From Glycine soja (lineage: Eukaryota > Streptophyta > Magnoliopsida > Fabales > Fabaceae), in contig NC_041019.1 of the NCBI RefSeq assembly GCF_004193775.1, forward strand, positions 11,270,204 to 11,334,203: 64,000 nucleotides of DNA. Direction: 5' to 3'. This document shows, in pieces, positions 23,778-36,498 of the stretch. The notes under the pieces were generated by a model that saw nothing but the letters and a program-made list of their open reading frames with translations, did not search any database and was not told the DNA's origin. A program made the position numbers and the translations under genes. Within the stretch, counting starts at the first letter, position 1, and every line of letters begins with the position of its first letter.

Positions 23778-24195
23778 AATATATTTTTTGTCTTATAAAT
23801 ACATAAATATTTGGAATCTGTTCTATAAAATTTTTAATACATTTTTTGTTCCCACAAAATTGAAATTTGTTATTTTTTTTAGCTTGGAGCAAGGTTCGGA
23901 CATCCAAACATACGTGCATAACTTTTTACATCAGTTATATGTACAACCAATTTATAAAAACATTACATGTTACATTGATGTGTGCATAACTGATTTAAAA
24001 AAAAAATATCACATTTACATAAATTATATGTATAACTAATGTAAAAAGTCATCATCACATATTCGATAAATTCAAAGCTATGTTTAAACCAAAAAATAAT
24101 ACCTTTTAATTTTGTGAGAACTAAAATGGTACTGAAATTTTTTTGAAATGAATTTCGAACGTTTTCATATTTATGATTTAGCCTAAAAAAATATA
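23778..24195. mobile_element. Fold-back MITE, about 420 bp
   Basis: The left arm (about 23778-23975) and right arm (about 24000-24195) are imperfect reverse complements. GTTCCCACAAAATTGAAATT pairs with AATTTTGTGAGAAC, and ACTTTTTACATCAGTTATAT pairs with TATAACTAATGTAAAAAGT. The inner 25 bp is unpaired. No terminal direct repeat was resolved. Confidence 0.66.
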
Positions 24196-24945
24196 AGGCC
24201 ACATTTATATTTTATTTGTACTATAAATTTAAAGTTTAAGTCCTATACTTTAGCAAGTAAGTTTGGGTTAGGCTTACACTTGATGTGAGTCATGAGTCGT
24301 AGGTTACGTAAACAAATATTGATTCAATTTGGACATTTAATTAAAATGACCCCCTACAACGGGATGAAAATCTAATTTGTATTTGTGGTTTAGTTTGACA
24401 ATCTAGCTCAATTGAGCAGTTTCATTTTGTCTAACCCAAACTCGAAAAACTAAAAAAAATAATAAAATTATCCATTTACGTATGGGTCACCTAGCTAGAC
24501 CCAATTATAATTATTTTTATAATTTTAGTTATGTATTTACTAAATATTAAAACAAACCACCTAGCTAGTTGGACACATGCATGTCATCTCTCCATGAAAA
24601 TTCAAACTTTGTAATGATTAAAGATTGGATCATGTAATTTAATTAATGACCCACTAGTTCAATAATTATGTAACTTCTAGAATTTTTAACCTTAGAAAGT
24701 GAACTCCAAAAAATATTTGTGCGCTTAACTAATAGACAAGCACTAGACAAGCACTTGCCTGTCATTAGAGATAATTCCCTTAACTCATATAGATTCATGC
24801 ATATACATGTCTTAATTTCACTTTCTCCATAAATATATTTAGTTATATTTTCTATGATAAAAATATTTTACTTGAACGTTAGTTTTCTGGTTTAAGATTA
24901 TTTCTTATAAGAAGAGTTTTGATTAATTAGTTGCTATAAGAAAGA
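24196..24945. other. Unannotated intergenic DNA
   Basis: No gene or element recognised. Confidence 0.4.
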
Positions 24946-25761
24946 AGGGATGGATAAGAGCAAGAACAAACTCATCACCATAGGAAGTCATGGATAAGAG
25001 CTTGAAGGTAGGAGAAGATGAGTGGAGGGAGAGAAGGGGCACGAAATTTATGCCTCAAATGAGGTCTCAACTTTGAATTATAATTTCTCAAATGATCAAA
25101 GTGGAAAAAATGCACACACAAGGCCTCTATTTATAGCCTAAGTATCACACAAAATTGGAGGAAATTTTGAATAGAAATTCAAATTTCACTTGAATTTGAA
25201 TTTGTGGAGCCAAATTTGGAGCCAAAATTTCACTAATTATGATTAGTGAATTTTAGCTATGGTTCAGCTCACTAATCCAAGATTCTCCACTAAGTGTGTT
25301 TAGGTGTCATCAGGCATGTAAAGCATATAGGACATACACAAAGTGTGACTATATGGTATGGCAATGGGGTGTAACAAGCAAATGCTTACCTGTCCAAAAT
25401 TGAATTGGATTGGACTTCTCCCAATTCAATTAAATTTCTTCCCAACACACACATCAAATAATGCACTTAATGCATATAAAATTACTCCTAATACAAAAAG
25501 TAGTCTAGGTGCCCTAAAATACAGGAGCTAAAATATCCTACATTACTAGGGTACCCTCCCTACACTATGGAGCCCTAATTACAATGCCCAAAAATAATGA
25601 AACCCTAATCTAATATGTACAAAGATAAGTGAGTTCATACTTAGCCAATGGACCAAAAATCTACCCAAAGACTTATGAGAACCCTAGGGTCTTCTTCAAC
25701 AGCTCTGGTCCAATCTTCTTAGAGTCTTTTATCCAATTCCCTTGAGGGTAGGATTACATCA
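24946..25761 (-). mobile_element. LTR (solo or partial) of an unidentified retrotransposon
   Basis: Read on the minus strand it starts near TGATGTAATCCTACCC. It has a good TATA box (CTATAAATAGAGG, about 25121-25135) about two thirds along, then a transcribed-type tail rich in CTCC/CATC. This is the plan of a plant LTR. I recall it as a Glycine gypsy LTR but cannot name it. No matching partner LTR or coding region is in the window. Confidence 0.55.
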
Positions 25762-28658
25762 TAATCAGTCCTTACTTTTGGGACTTTAAAGAATAATATA
25801 AAATCTTATATAGCTATATTTATTATGTTGACTCATGCTGATTAAATTCAATTTTTAAATACAAAAGAATTATACTACCAATATTTTATTAAATTCAAAA
25901 TATGTTCCAAACTATAAACATACATATAATAAATATTGATTAAAGAGATTTGATCTCATCATATAAGAGATGTTATTTCTTATGAAAAGATTAAATTATT
26001 TTCTAAAGCTTGATTATTAATTTAATATCAATAAGTGATAAAAATAAATTTCTATAATACTGGTTATTGTAAATTTCCTCACCATGATGCTATTAATTTA
26101 TTATTGTTAAGAGTAAATACCGATGTCTAGTTTATTAATTATAAAGTAACGTATCAGTATGTTTATATCATTCTTACAGGGAAAACAGACATTTTTTATC
26201 TAATTGTATTTTTTTCATTTTTTTAAATAAAAAGAAAGATAATATAAGTTAGTATAGATGATTTGCGAAGGTAGTTATAGAAATAAAATAATTATTTATA
26301 AATATAATTATAAGGATAAAATATACATAAAAATGTTTAGGTATAAGGATAATTTGACAGATTATACACGTCGATCAGACACCTATGCCAAGAGTCATGC
26401 CAATTACAAGTTTGAAGAGAAAAATGCACAAGGAGCTCAAGCGGACCTTAAGGGGCAATCAGTGGATGCCTTGCCAATCTAGGTATGGGGTGTGTGAGAT
26501 AGCCTATGATACGTAGGTCTATTGTTACTAGGGACCTTGCTCCTAACGACTTATAGCTCAGCTTTATAAAATTATGCCTTTAGGTTGTATTGCATGTTAT
26601 AATGGAGAAATTTGTTATCTGCCAATTGTGTGATTACTTCAGAGATTTTAAATAGATCTCTAGATGGCCACGGAGCTACAAGGTAAGGTAGCTCTTAGAG
26701 CTACTTTATAGGCCATGATTGAAGGTCAAGGAACAAGAATTATCTTAATATTATGGATGTGTGCGTATTGTAAAAACTAATGTTGGAAGTGCATTAACCC
26801 CTGTAAATATGAATTTAGAATCTATTCATGATTTGAATGCTTGACTTTATGTATAATATGATTACTTAGAAGTTAGATATACATATGACATGAAAAATGT
26901 GATTCTTTGCCATGTCTAGTATCATTGTTGATCGCAATTGTGGTTACTAAGCTTGACTTTGAATCCTTTGAATGATTGGGTTATATGCACAGCATCTCAT
27001 TCCTACCACATTATAAGTGAGTTAGGAGTCATTCTTTAAGTCGCTTGAAGCTACACAATTAAGATTGACATGTAAGATAGTTATATCTCTTACTATTAAA
27101 GCAAAAAAGTTGTGCAATGAAATTTTCACACCTTTTTTTAACGCAAATCCAGCCCAAATTCATGTAACTTCAATATCATATCATAACTATTGATATATTC
27201 ATAACAACAACAAAAAAGTGTCACTTATGCATCGCACGGGTTACCCAACTAGTTATATGCTAATGTTAGATATGTGAATTGTGTTAGTGTTGGTGTGAGA
27301 GTGCACTTGCTTGAATCGTTGATGTGAATATTGTTTGGGAAGATTAATGATTTTGTTTCCTCAAGTTAACAAAGATAATTATTGTTTGTGAATCACAAAT
27401 TGCCCTTTTAACTCTAAAATAAGTGGTTAGCTTAATTTATAAATGCTAGTAAAAATATGAGTTTTACGGCTTATGATGTGAGGTGGTTAGTGAATCTTTT
27501 TGCAACTGACTTGTGTAGGGAATACAGAACTTGAAACTTTTATTTAATAATTGTCTCTAGTGCCTTAGGAGTTATGATAGGACATGCTTTTGAAATTTAT
27601 TTAATAAGCAGACTCTGTAGTAGTGAAAAAGGTGACTTTAATCCCAAAATTGCTTGCTAGAAAATTTTGACAGCGAATGCCTTGCATTGCAGAAATTCGT
27701 GTGTAAAGGTCTAGAAGAACCAAGGGTTAGCCTTTTACAGTCTTTTATTCCTAGGTGTCATCCTTCCAACATGTTTGATCTCATATTTTTAGAATTTCGT
27801 AGAATATTTGATGAATATTTTGGTGGGACATGTCTAACCTGTTTGGGAGCAGGACAAATTAGTGTACAACCACTATTTGGGCCAAAGTGGAAGGTGTAAT
27901 GTGTAAATCACTTATTAGATTTGTATTCCCTATTTTCCTACACCTTGGGGGCACCTAAAGTCAGTCCTTCCCGAGTCCTTGACTATGTCTAAGTTTAGGA
28001 AAAGTTAGGAATTCTTAACCCTGTCAAGCAAGTATGATAGAATCTTTTGTGTAAATTTCCTTTCATGCAAATCAAAACTGGTACTGATCTAAAAAAATTA
28101 GCTTAAAACCTTTGGTAGTCATCTAGATTTACGTCACAGCTTTCCAATTCAAGTGGTCTCACAATATTTAAAGGTCTGAATAATATTTTATGAATATAAT
28201 GCCAACATGGCAAATATGTGAAATTGCAGAATTTTTCTGCATAATGTTGCGGGTAGGGTGTTTCTTTGGCTAGCTAAAGCCCATGTCCCTTGTTAGGAAT
28301 GATTATATTGTTCTTCTAAATCCCTAACCATAGTTAAGTGGAGGAAAAGTAAGAAACATGAAACTAATGATTGAAGCCGGTTGAAATTGTTATAAAAATT
28401 TGGCCGATAAGACCTAAAGCTAATTGATTCGAACTCCTTCATAGAAATTTAGATATTTGCATGACCTAACTCCTATGCACGAGTGGTAGTAAGTTAGAGA
28501 ATCATAAGCAACCTTAACCAAACTATTTCCAAGGGAGAGTTTCAAGAAATTAAATGGAATGACACATGCTATGACTGACATTACCAGGTGGATGTGCCAT
28601 GTGTATAAAGATAATTGATGTGCTTATACCGGATGAATGCGTGCCACTATGATGTTTA
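25762..28658. other. Unannotated DNA, probably old retroelement remains
   Basis: No intact gene. Short open frames (26258-26482 and 27654-27899 on the plus strand) have no family resemblance I can support. The texture resembles decayed LTR retroelement sequence but no motif proves it. Confidence 0.35.
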
Positions 28659-29999
28659 TGTAGGAATAAAGGTATTCATCAACACATATTGCGGAATAAA
28701 AAGATCTATTTTGTATTTAAATTATATTATAAACAGATGACATATTAAAAAGTGTACCTGTTGATGAGCTCTTGAAACATAAAAATTCTTCAATAGTGAG
28801 AAGACTCTACGTGTATCCACACCGAGACTGACCTCTATTCGTCAACAACTTTGACAAGTGAAAAAATAAGAATAGAAAAGTGATATTGGAATACTTTCAA
28901 CGTGCAACCTAAGGCTCTATTTATAAAACGCTAAGGATATCAAATTTCTTATCAAATCAAAATCATTATTGGTAGTATCCTTTTTAAGTTATATTATTTC
29001 TTGTTACCTTTTATTGCTAACCATTTAGCAATTAAAATTGAAATAATAATTGACCAAGTCAAACTTGTATCTAGCCGCCTTTTCAACCCAAATTCCAAAT
29101 ACAAAATCATACATGTTCATTTCTCTTCTTTCACCAAATCTTTCATATTATTTATATTTTCAGTGCTAGCAAAAATATAATAATATTCCACTTTTTTTAA
29201 ATCAATTAATCATTTGATCATATTAAATTATCTAATTTAATTAATCATCAAATATTAAAACAATTTTTTTACCAGAGATTAGAACACTCGTTTGTGTGTG
29301 ACTCCGTAGGTTCAATACTAAGCCAGTAATATATTAATCAAATTAATATACTAATCAAGGTAGACGTCTAGCAACACTCCTTAAAGTCCGGATAACATGA
29401 AGTAACATTTTACTTTCAAGAACCATTAGAAGAGTAGTGTAATAATTTATTCCATCTTTACAGCTTTAGGTTAACTCTAGAGTATGGTATTACTGTCAAA
29501 CACTTTTGAGTTAACTCATAATGACTTAAGAAACTCATTTCTTCTTTCATTTAATTTTCCTGGCCATAATATAATTTTATTCATAGAGCTCAAACTCATT
29601 ACCAAGAGTTGATGGATTCATTCTTGATTAATCATTAATTCTACAGGTATTTAATCATATCAAATATTCATTCAACAAGTGCTCTAAAGCATTAGGTGTC
29701 CGAAATCAAAATACAACAAATAACCTGTTAATTACTATAACAATCTCAGGTCAAAGAAAGCTATTATACCTCTTCTTGAGAATTTTCTATTGACAGTTTA
29801 TGGTAAATTGTCAATTGAATTAGTTCAATAATCACATCAACATGTGACTCATATATATATGCAAATTAATAAATGAGATCTATTAATATTTATCCAATAA
29901 ATACTATCACATATATATTAATCTATCTGGATTATTGATATCCTATTTACAATAATCCTATGATCAAGAATGGTTTAGATTAAAATTAAAACAAACCTG

Positions 30000-30997
30000 T
30001 GTGAATGTATGTATACATGATTTTGATGATGTCAAAAGAAGAATCAAACAAGGCTCATTTGCTTCAAGATTAATACAAGATTGTTTCAACAAAAAAACCT
30101 TGATTCAAGATTTCTTCAAGATCAAGCCTTGCCTAAAAACGAAAGATTTCAAGTCATCCAAGGCACATGTAACCGATTACCAATACATGTAATCGATTAC
30201 CAATGGTTTGAAAGTGTGTAATCGATTACACATCATATGTAATCGATTACCAGAGACTTTGAACGTTGGGAATTCAAATATTAAATGAAGAGTCACAATT
30301 GTTCAAGAAAAATAACTATGTAATCGATTACACTAATGTTGTAATCAATTACCAGAGAGGATTTTCAAGGAATATCGCCAACAATCACATCTTATCATTT
30401 GGATTTTGAATGGCCATCAAAGGCCTATATATATGTGTGACTTGGCACGAAATTAGTAGAGAGTTTTTCTGAACTGAAATGCCTTATCCTCTCAAAAAGA
30501 TTCCTTAGTCAAACACTAGCATATTCAATAAGGAATCTTGATTGATCTTCAATTGTAATATCTTTCTCTTTCAAGAGAGATTTCTTCTTCTCTTCTTCTT
30601 ACTTTTGAAAAGGGATTAAGAGACCGAGGCTTTCTTGTTGTAAAGGATTCCTGAACATAAGGGAAGGATTGTTCCTGTGTGGTTCAGACTTTGTAAAAGG
30701 AGTTTTACAAAGAGAGTGGAAAATCTCAAGTGGGTTGTTTGAGGACTAGACGTAGGCACGGGAAGTGGCCGAATCAATATAAATCAAGTTTGCATTTTTC
30801 TCTTCCCTTTAACTTCTTTTATTTATTGCTATTTATCTTTTGCTTTAAAGAAGTTTATTTTGAATTGTCTTTTGAGTAATTCATGTTAAGGGTGCATTGT
30901 TAATCCAAAAAGAGAAAGTGAAATTTAATTGGGGAATAGTCTTTGTATCTTAATTCAACCCCCCATTCTTAAGATAATTGTGGCCATTTGTCCAACA
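30000..30997 (+). repeat. 5' LTR of element C
   Basis: Begins TGTGAATGTATG and ends TTTGTCCAACA. It carries five or six TAATCGATTA-type palindromes (30170-30350) and a TATATATATG box near 30427. Confidence 0.88.
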
Positions 30998-30999
30998 AG

Positions 31000-31011
31000 T
31001 GGTATCAGAGC
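31000..31011 (+). other. Primer binding site of element C
   Basis: TGGTATCAGAGC, the standard plant tRNA-iMet complement, starts two bases after the 5' LTR end. Confidence 0.92.
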
Positions 31012-31050
31012 TGGATTCTTGTATAAAGTTTAAAAACTTCAAGAATAGAT

Positions 31051-32043
31051 ATGGCCTCGTCTAACTTTCCATTTCCTGAGGGAAATTCTATTAATAGGCC
31101 TCTTATGTTTAATGGCGAGGGTTATCACTATTGGAAAACTCGAATGTAGATCCTTATTGAAGCCATAGATTTAAATATATGAGAAGCCATTGAAGTTGGT
31201 CCCTTTATTCCTTCAAAGTTAGTGGGAAATGCAACTATAGAAAAACCAAGAGAAGAATGGAATGATGATGAAAGAAGAAAGGTTCAATACAATTTAAAGG
31301 CCAAAAATATAATCAATTCTGCATTAGGCATGGAAGAATATTTTAGAGTCTCAAATTGTAAAAATGAAAAAGAAATGTGGGATACATTGCAAGTAACCTA
31401 CGAAGGCACAACTGATGTCAAGAGATCTAGAATAAACACTCTCACACATGAATATGAATTGTTCAGAATGTTTCAATATGAGACCATAGAAGATATGTAG
31501 AAGAGATTTACTCATATAGTTAATCATCTTTCATCATTGGGAAAAATATTTCCTAATGAAGATCTTATTAACAAAGTGTTGAGATGTTTGAGCAGGCAAT
31601 GACAACCAAAAGTAACAGTAATTGCAGAATCAAGAGATCTCACTAATATGTCTCTTGCCACTCTCTTTGGAAAACTTCAAGAACATGAAATGGAACTTAT
31701 GAGACTCTATCAACATGAAGAGAATGATATAAAGAGAAAAGGTATAGCACTCAGAGCCTCGTCATCTTCTATTCAAGAAGAAAGTGACAAAGAGGACTTG
31801 ACTGAAATAGAAGATGATGATGATGATTTCAGATTCTTTGTGAAGAGGTTCAATAAATTTCTGAGAAACAAAAGAAATAAAAGGGAATCAAACATCAATA
31901 CAAAGAAGAAAGAAGAAGATTTCTCCTTAGCCCCAAAATGCTATGAAAGCAATCAACCTGTGCACATGAGATTCGATTGTCTTGTCTTTAAAAGAAGAAA
32001 AGAAAAATCCAACAAGAGGAATCTCAAAGAAAAGAAAGCATAA
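31051..32043 (+). pseudogene. Copia gag (UBN2-type) with four in-frame stops, element C
   Basis: Starts at the ATG giving MASSNFPFP. Domains in order: DUF4219-like N-terminus (FNGEGYHYWKTRM), UBN2 helical core (KAKNIINSALGMEEYFRVSN, MWDTLQVTYEGT), and an acidic and basic tail. The zinc knuckle is degraded to CYESNQPVHMRFDC, where CX2CX4HX4C is expected. One frame runs throughout, interrupted by TAG at RM-stop-IL, TGA at NI-stop-EA, TAG at DM-stop-KR and TGA at RQ-stop-QP. Several fit a Trp TGG or similar codon lost by G-to-A change. No pol follows. Confidence 0.86.
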
Positions 32044-32880
32044 ATCACTTGGGAAGATAATGTCATAAATTCTTCAAGTGATTCAAAGAATAAAATCATA
32101 AGTTTGGGTATCATGATGAAAAACTATGAAAACAGATAAGAGCAAAGTCGATACACTGATAGCAATTTCTCCAAACACATGGCATGCATCAAAGTTTATT
32201 CATATTTCTCCCCACGATAAATGGATATGTGATTTATGAAGACAACAAACAAATGCCATATTTCTCCCCAATAAAAGTGAATATGTCATTTATGGAGACA
32301 ACAAACAAAGGCCACTTGATCAACAAGCCCAACAAGTAATATCAAATGATACCAACAGGTCACTTGTCTTTGATTGATTACTTTTCATGATTTTTGTCTA
32401 TGATTGTTAGCTTTTGATTGAGTTTTGATGCTTGTTTTCTGCTTAAATTTTTTATTGTCATTGATGATTATGATTGATAGTTATGTTGATTGTCTTTGAT
32501 AATTTTTTTTATTGTGTTTTGTTGATTGCTTTTGATTGTGTGTTTGATTAATTGTGTTTTTGATTGATGTGTTATTGTACTTGTTTTTGCTTGATTAATA
32601 TTGAATGATTATTTTAATGCCTTTTGGTATCACTTGATTCTCATACATTGCAACAAGTGGTAACATCTTTTTCCTCTCTATTCATGATTTGTTTTTTATG
32701 TTGACAAAGGGAGAGAGATAGATAAAAGATATATGAAATCTTTATGAGACAACTTTTTATATATGAAACCTATGAAATCTTCATGTCTCATATAAGCAAT
32801 CATTGCAAAACAAAGGGGGAATAAAAATATATACAAATGGATATTTTCTTGTTGTTGTTGCTCCTAACCTACAGGTGATT
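32044..32880 (+). other. Non-coding internal tail of element C
   Basis: GATT/TTGATTG-rich sequence lies where pol would be expected. No domain seen. Confidence 0.5.
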
Positions 32881-32973
32881 GTCATCATCAAAAAGGGGGA
32901 GAATGTAAATTATGCAAGCTTTGATGATGTTGAGAAGAAATCACATGTTTGTCATCATCAAAAAGGGAGAGAA
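32881..32973 (+). repeat. Duplicated polypurine-tract unit with LTR-start stub
   Basis: GTCATCATCAAAAAGGG occurs at 32881 and again at 32951. The 45 bp after the first copy (TGTAAATTATGCA then TTGATGATGT) looks like a diverged LTR start. Confidence 0.68.
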
Positions 32974-33949
32974 TGTGAATGTATGCATACATGATTTTGA
33001 TGATGTCAAAAGAAAAATCAAACAAGGCTCATTTGCTTCAAGATTAATACAAGATTGTTTCAACAAACAAAGCCTTGATTCAAGATTTCTTCAAGATCAA
33101 GCCTTGCCTCAAAATGAAAGATTTCAAGTCATCCAAGGCACATGTAGTCGATTACCAATGGTTTGAAAGTGTGTAATCGATTACACATCATATGTAATCG
33201 ATTACCAGAGACTTTGAACGTTGGGAATTCAAATATTAAATGAAGAGTCACAATTGTTCAAGAAAAATAATTGTGTAATCGATTACACTAATGTTGTAAT
33301 CAATTACCAGAGAGGATTTTCAAGGAATATTGCCAACAATCACATCTTATCATTTGGATTTTGAATGACCATCAAAGGCCTATATATATGTGTGACTTGG
33401 CACGAAATTAGTAGAGTTTTTCTAAACTGAAATGCCTTATCCTCTCAAAAAGATTCCTTGGTCAAACACTTGCATATTCAATAAGGAATCTTGATTGATC
33501 TTCAATTGTAATATCTTTCTCTTTCAAGAGAGATTTCTTCTTCTCTTCTTCTTACTTCTGAAAAGGGATTAAGAGACCGAAGTTCTCTTGTTGTAAAGGA
33601 TTCTTAAACACAAGGGAAGGGTTGTCCCTGTGTGGTTCAGACTTTGTAAAAAGAGTTTTACAAAGAGAGTGGAAAATCTCAAGTGGGTTGCTTGAGGACT
33701 GGACGTAGGCACGGGAAGTGGTCGAATCAGTATAAATCAAGTTTGCATTTCTCTCTTCCCTTAAACTTCTTTTATTTATTGCTATTTATCTTTTTCTTTA
33801 AAGAAGTTTATTTTGAATTGTTTTTTGAGAAATTCATGTTAAGGGTGCATTGTTAATCCAAAAAGAGAGAGTGAAATTTAATTGGAGAATAGTCTTTGTA
33901 TCTTAATTCAACCCCCCTTCTTAAGATAATTGAGGTCATTTGTCCAACA
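32974..33949 (+). repeat. 3' LTR of element C
   Basis: Aligns with the 5' LTR end to end. It lacks one palindrome unit near 33150. Confidence 0.88.
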
Positions 33950-34142
33950 ACTTGTTTCTCATTATCATAATCTCTATTATAATAACAACTCTTTAATTTT
34001 AATCAATGACATTATCAAATGGACCATTTAATCAAATAGTGAAATATGATAATGAAAATAAAATAATACTTTATTATTAAAATTAGAATTGATTACATGA
34101 TGACTTGGATCATGGGCATTCAAATTTATTCCTAACAATTTA

Positions 34143-35885
34143 AAGTATTGTGAATTCTTTTATAGATATTAATGATCTTCTTGTTACAACACATTGGTAC
34201 ACTTCCTATTATACCATATCTATCATGATTATTAAGTTGAGGTGTGACTAGGAATACAAGTGAGATAGTAGACTCGAATGTTTTCTTTTTATTTTTTTCT
34301 TGTGTATATGCCTATTGAATACACTCATGCATGGTAAAATGTAAATTGTACTTGGATTCTGTTCTTCTATGTGTTTGATAAATGTAATAACATTGCTTGT
34401 GGAACATTACTAGTGCTCAATGTTATGTTTTGCAGAGAATTGACTTTGCTTAGAGAAGTGTGATCATCAATGATGAACCGTATTTGGATTCCATATTGTA
34501 GTATAATCACTTGACGTGATGGTAATCTCTATGTGTTACTATCGTGACTAATGTATTATGCTTAATGTAGGTTCGATTAACTATGATTGTAAATGATATT
34601 TGCATTCCATATTTGGACTCTATTTTGGTTGTACAATTGTTTGAGGTGATGGCAATGGTACAAGTTGTGTTACTATGAACAATTAATGTGTTATGCATGA
34701 TATGGATTCAATTAGGGATTTGATGTGAGTTATCTATATGTGTTCTACTTATTAATGAAGAGGGAGTATAAGTATTTTTCTATAAAAAAAGTGTGATACT
34801 CATGTTCTGAATTTTGTCTACATGTGTGGAATTTCTACTTTAGATAAATGGCATTTCCATGTTCAAGATTGTTTTGCATGCTAAGTGCCTTTGGTTAGTA
34901 GTGTGATAAGAAGATCACTTTAGGATTAGAGATCAAAGATTTCCAGATGACTAGGAAGATGGGACCATCTTAAGTGAAGACTGCTCTTGCCAAGATACCT
35001 TGATCACAAGTCCTCAGATAGAAATAACATTAGAGTAAACAACCCTAGTAAACATGAATTGTACCATTTTTAGTAGGTGTTTGGGTCTGGTTAAGGTTTA
35101 TCATTATTCATTAGTGTTAGTATGTTGGGTTAAGCTAATTAGTTTATTTGGAGGAATGTAATTTAATTAATCATTATTCAAGTTTTTTTTATCCTACAAT
35201 CCTATTATGTTACTTCAACTTTTGACCATGAACAAAACCCTTTATCTTAATGCATGTACACTCTTTCTGTTTACAGGTTTCGTATCACATAAATCGAAAT
35301 ACAAATTTTCAACTATTGCAAAAAATTTACTCGTAATTTTATCAGCTTTGATCAAACAATATTTTGATCTTCCAATTTTGGAAGTAAACTAGTTAAGTTC
35401 TAACTCCTATAAACCTTACACATTGACCTAGTGATGTAGTGCCTTGACCGGGTTTTGTTCGAACTGGCCTCACCAACCTTCCTATGATTCTTTTTTCTCT
35501 TATAATTTTTTATTTATTCTATATAATAAAATAGTATAGATCGATCATCATCTATAAACCCACCCCTAATTATAAATGAGTAATGATATTCAAACATCCT
35601 TTTTTTTAACAAACACCTATTTGACATCCTTCTATTCTCTCTATCTCTCTCTTGTTATCATATCATCTATAAACCTATCACTTCTCTCTTTTTATTTGCT
35701 CCTCTCTCCAGGTATAGATGGACATTTGGGTGTCCACCAAACATTATTCATTATAAATTACATATTTTCAACTCGTAGTGGGTTTTATACCCAAGAATAT
35801 CCATGTGTGTGGGTTCTTTTGCCATCACAATTATTGACTTTTGTAATAATTATATATGAAAGTGAAATCATTGACTATGCATCCC
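34143..35885. other. Unannotated intergenic DNA
   Basis: No gene recognised. Around 34460-34720 two diverged units of about 110 bp share GAGGTGATGG/GACGTGATGG and TGTGTTACTAT. The stretch 35570-35720 is TC-rich. Confidence 0.35.
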
Positions 35886-36498
35886 ATGCTTTTGGTAGGC
35901 AGACCCTTACGATCCAAGCCCCCAGACTAGTGTCTTGGAAGCATCCTCCCATTCATAACGTTGCCTTAAATGTAGATGGTAGTGTGCATGGCGATCCTCA
36001 TGGTGCTAGTTTTAGATGTTTATGTCCGGACTGGCAGGGAAATATATGTTGTTTGGTTATTAGGAGCAAGTAGATCATGTGGATATATATGTGGAGAACA
36101 CAACCTTGATGAGAGGTCTCCAATTGTGTTGGGATTTGGGGTACAAAAGTGTAGTTTGTTACTCAGACTTACTTTTGGTGGTTGAACTCTTGAATAGAAC
36201 CTTGGTAGGCTTTCATCTTTATAGTAATCAAGTATTATAAAGAAGCTAAGGAGAAGGAATGGTTTTGCACTTTGGAATATATGCTCCATGAGTCTAACCA
36301 AAGTGTTGATTTCTTTGCCAAGATGGGAATCACAGTAGTAGGTCCTATGGTCATAGTGTCAGGAGGTACCCTAACAGGTCCAAGGTTGTGTTTGTAGGTT
36401 AAAGCCTTGGGGATCATGTTCCCTAGAGGGTTTTAGTTTTCATTGCCTTTTGTGTGCTTTTTTCCTTTTCTCTCATATGTAACCAAAAAAAAATATTT
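35886..36498 (+). pseudogene. LINE 3' end with degraded RNase H domain
   Basis: Encodes HNVALNVDGSVHGDPHGASF, the first strand of the RNase H fold found at the end of plant LINE ORF2 and related proteins. In a shifted frame come DLGYKSVVCYSDLLLVVELL and, near 36260-36330, WFCTLEYMLHESNQSVDFFAKMG, matching the family end (H..RESN..AD.LAK.G). At least two frameshifts are present. A short A tract (GTAACCAAAAAAAAATA, to 36498) may be the LINE tail. Reverse transcriptase is absent. Confidence 0.7.

Larger units (their letters stand above)
30000..33949 (+). mobile_element. Element C: defective SIRE-like copia retrotransposon, gag only
   Basis: Two direct LTRs (30000-30997 and 32974-33949), an exact tRNA-iMet primer site (31000-31011), a broken gag, and a purine tract before the 3' LTR. 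Flanks are ACCTG (29995-29999) and ACTTG (33950-33954). The internal part is only about 2 kb and has no protease, integrase or RT, so it would depend on enzymes from another copy. The LTRs differ by roughly 2-3% by eye plus a 20-bp indel. Confidence 0.85.
28659..34137 (-). mobile_element. Solo LTR E, split by insertion of element C
   Basis: Outer ends are TGTAGGAATA (28659) and TATTCCTAACA (34137), inverted like a copia LTR. The flanking pentanucleotides are GTTTA (28654-28658) and ATTTA (34138-34142), a near-perfect target duplication. Without element C it is about 1.5 kb. A minus-strand TATA (TTTATAAATAGAGCC) lies near 28920. No coding region was seen, so a solo LTR fits best. Confidence 0.6.

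Noticed and set aside
28659..29999. Possible host gene promoter with TATA and long leader
   Set aside because: The matching inverted end at 34137 and the target duplications make it part of a solo LTR.
30165..33320. Regularly spaced GTAATCGATTACA units resembling a CRISPR-like or iteron array
   Set aside because: Spacing is irregular and the units are inside LTRs of a eukaryotic retrotransposon; a CRISPR or replication origin reading is not supported.
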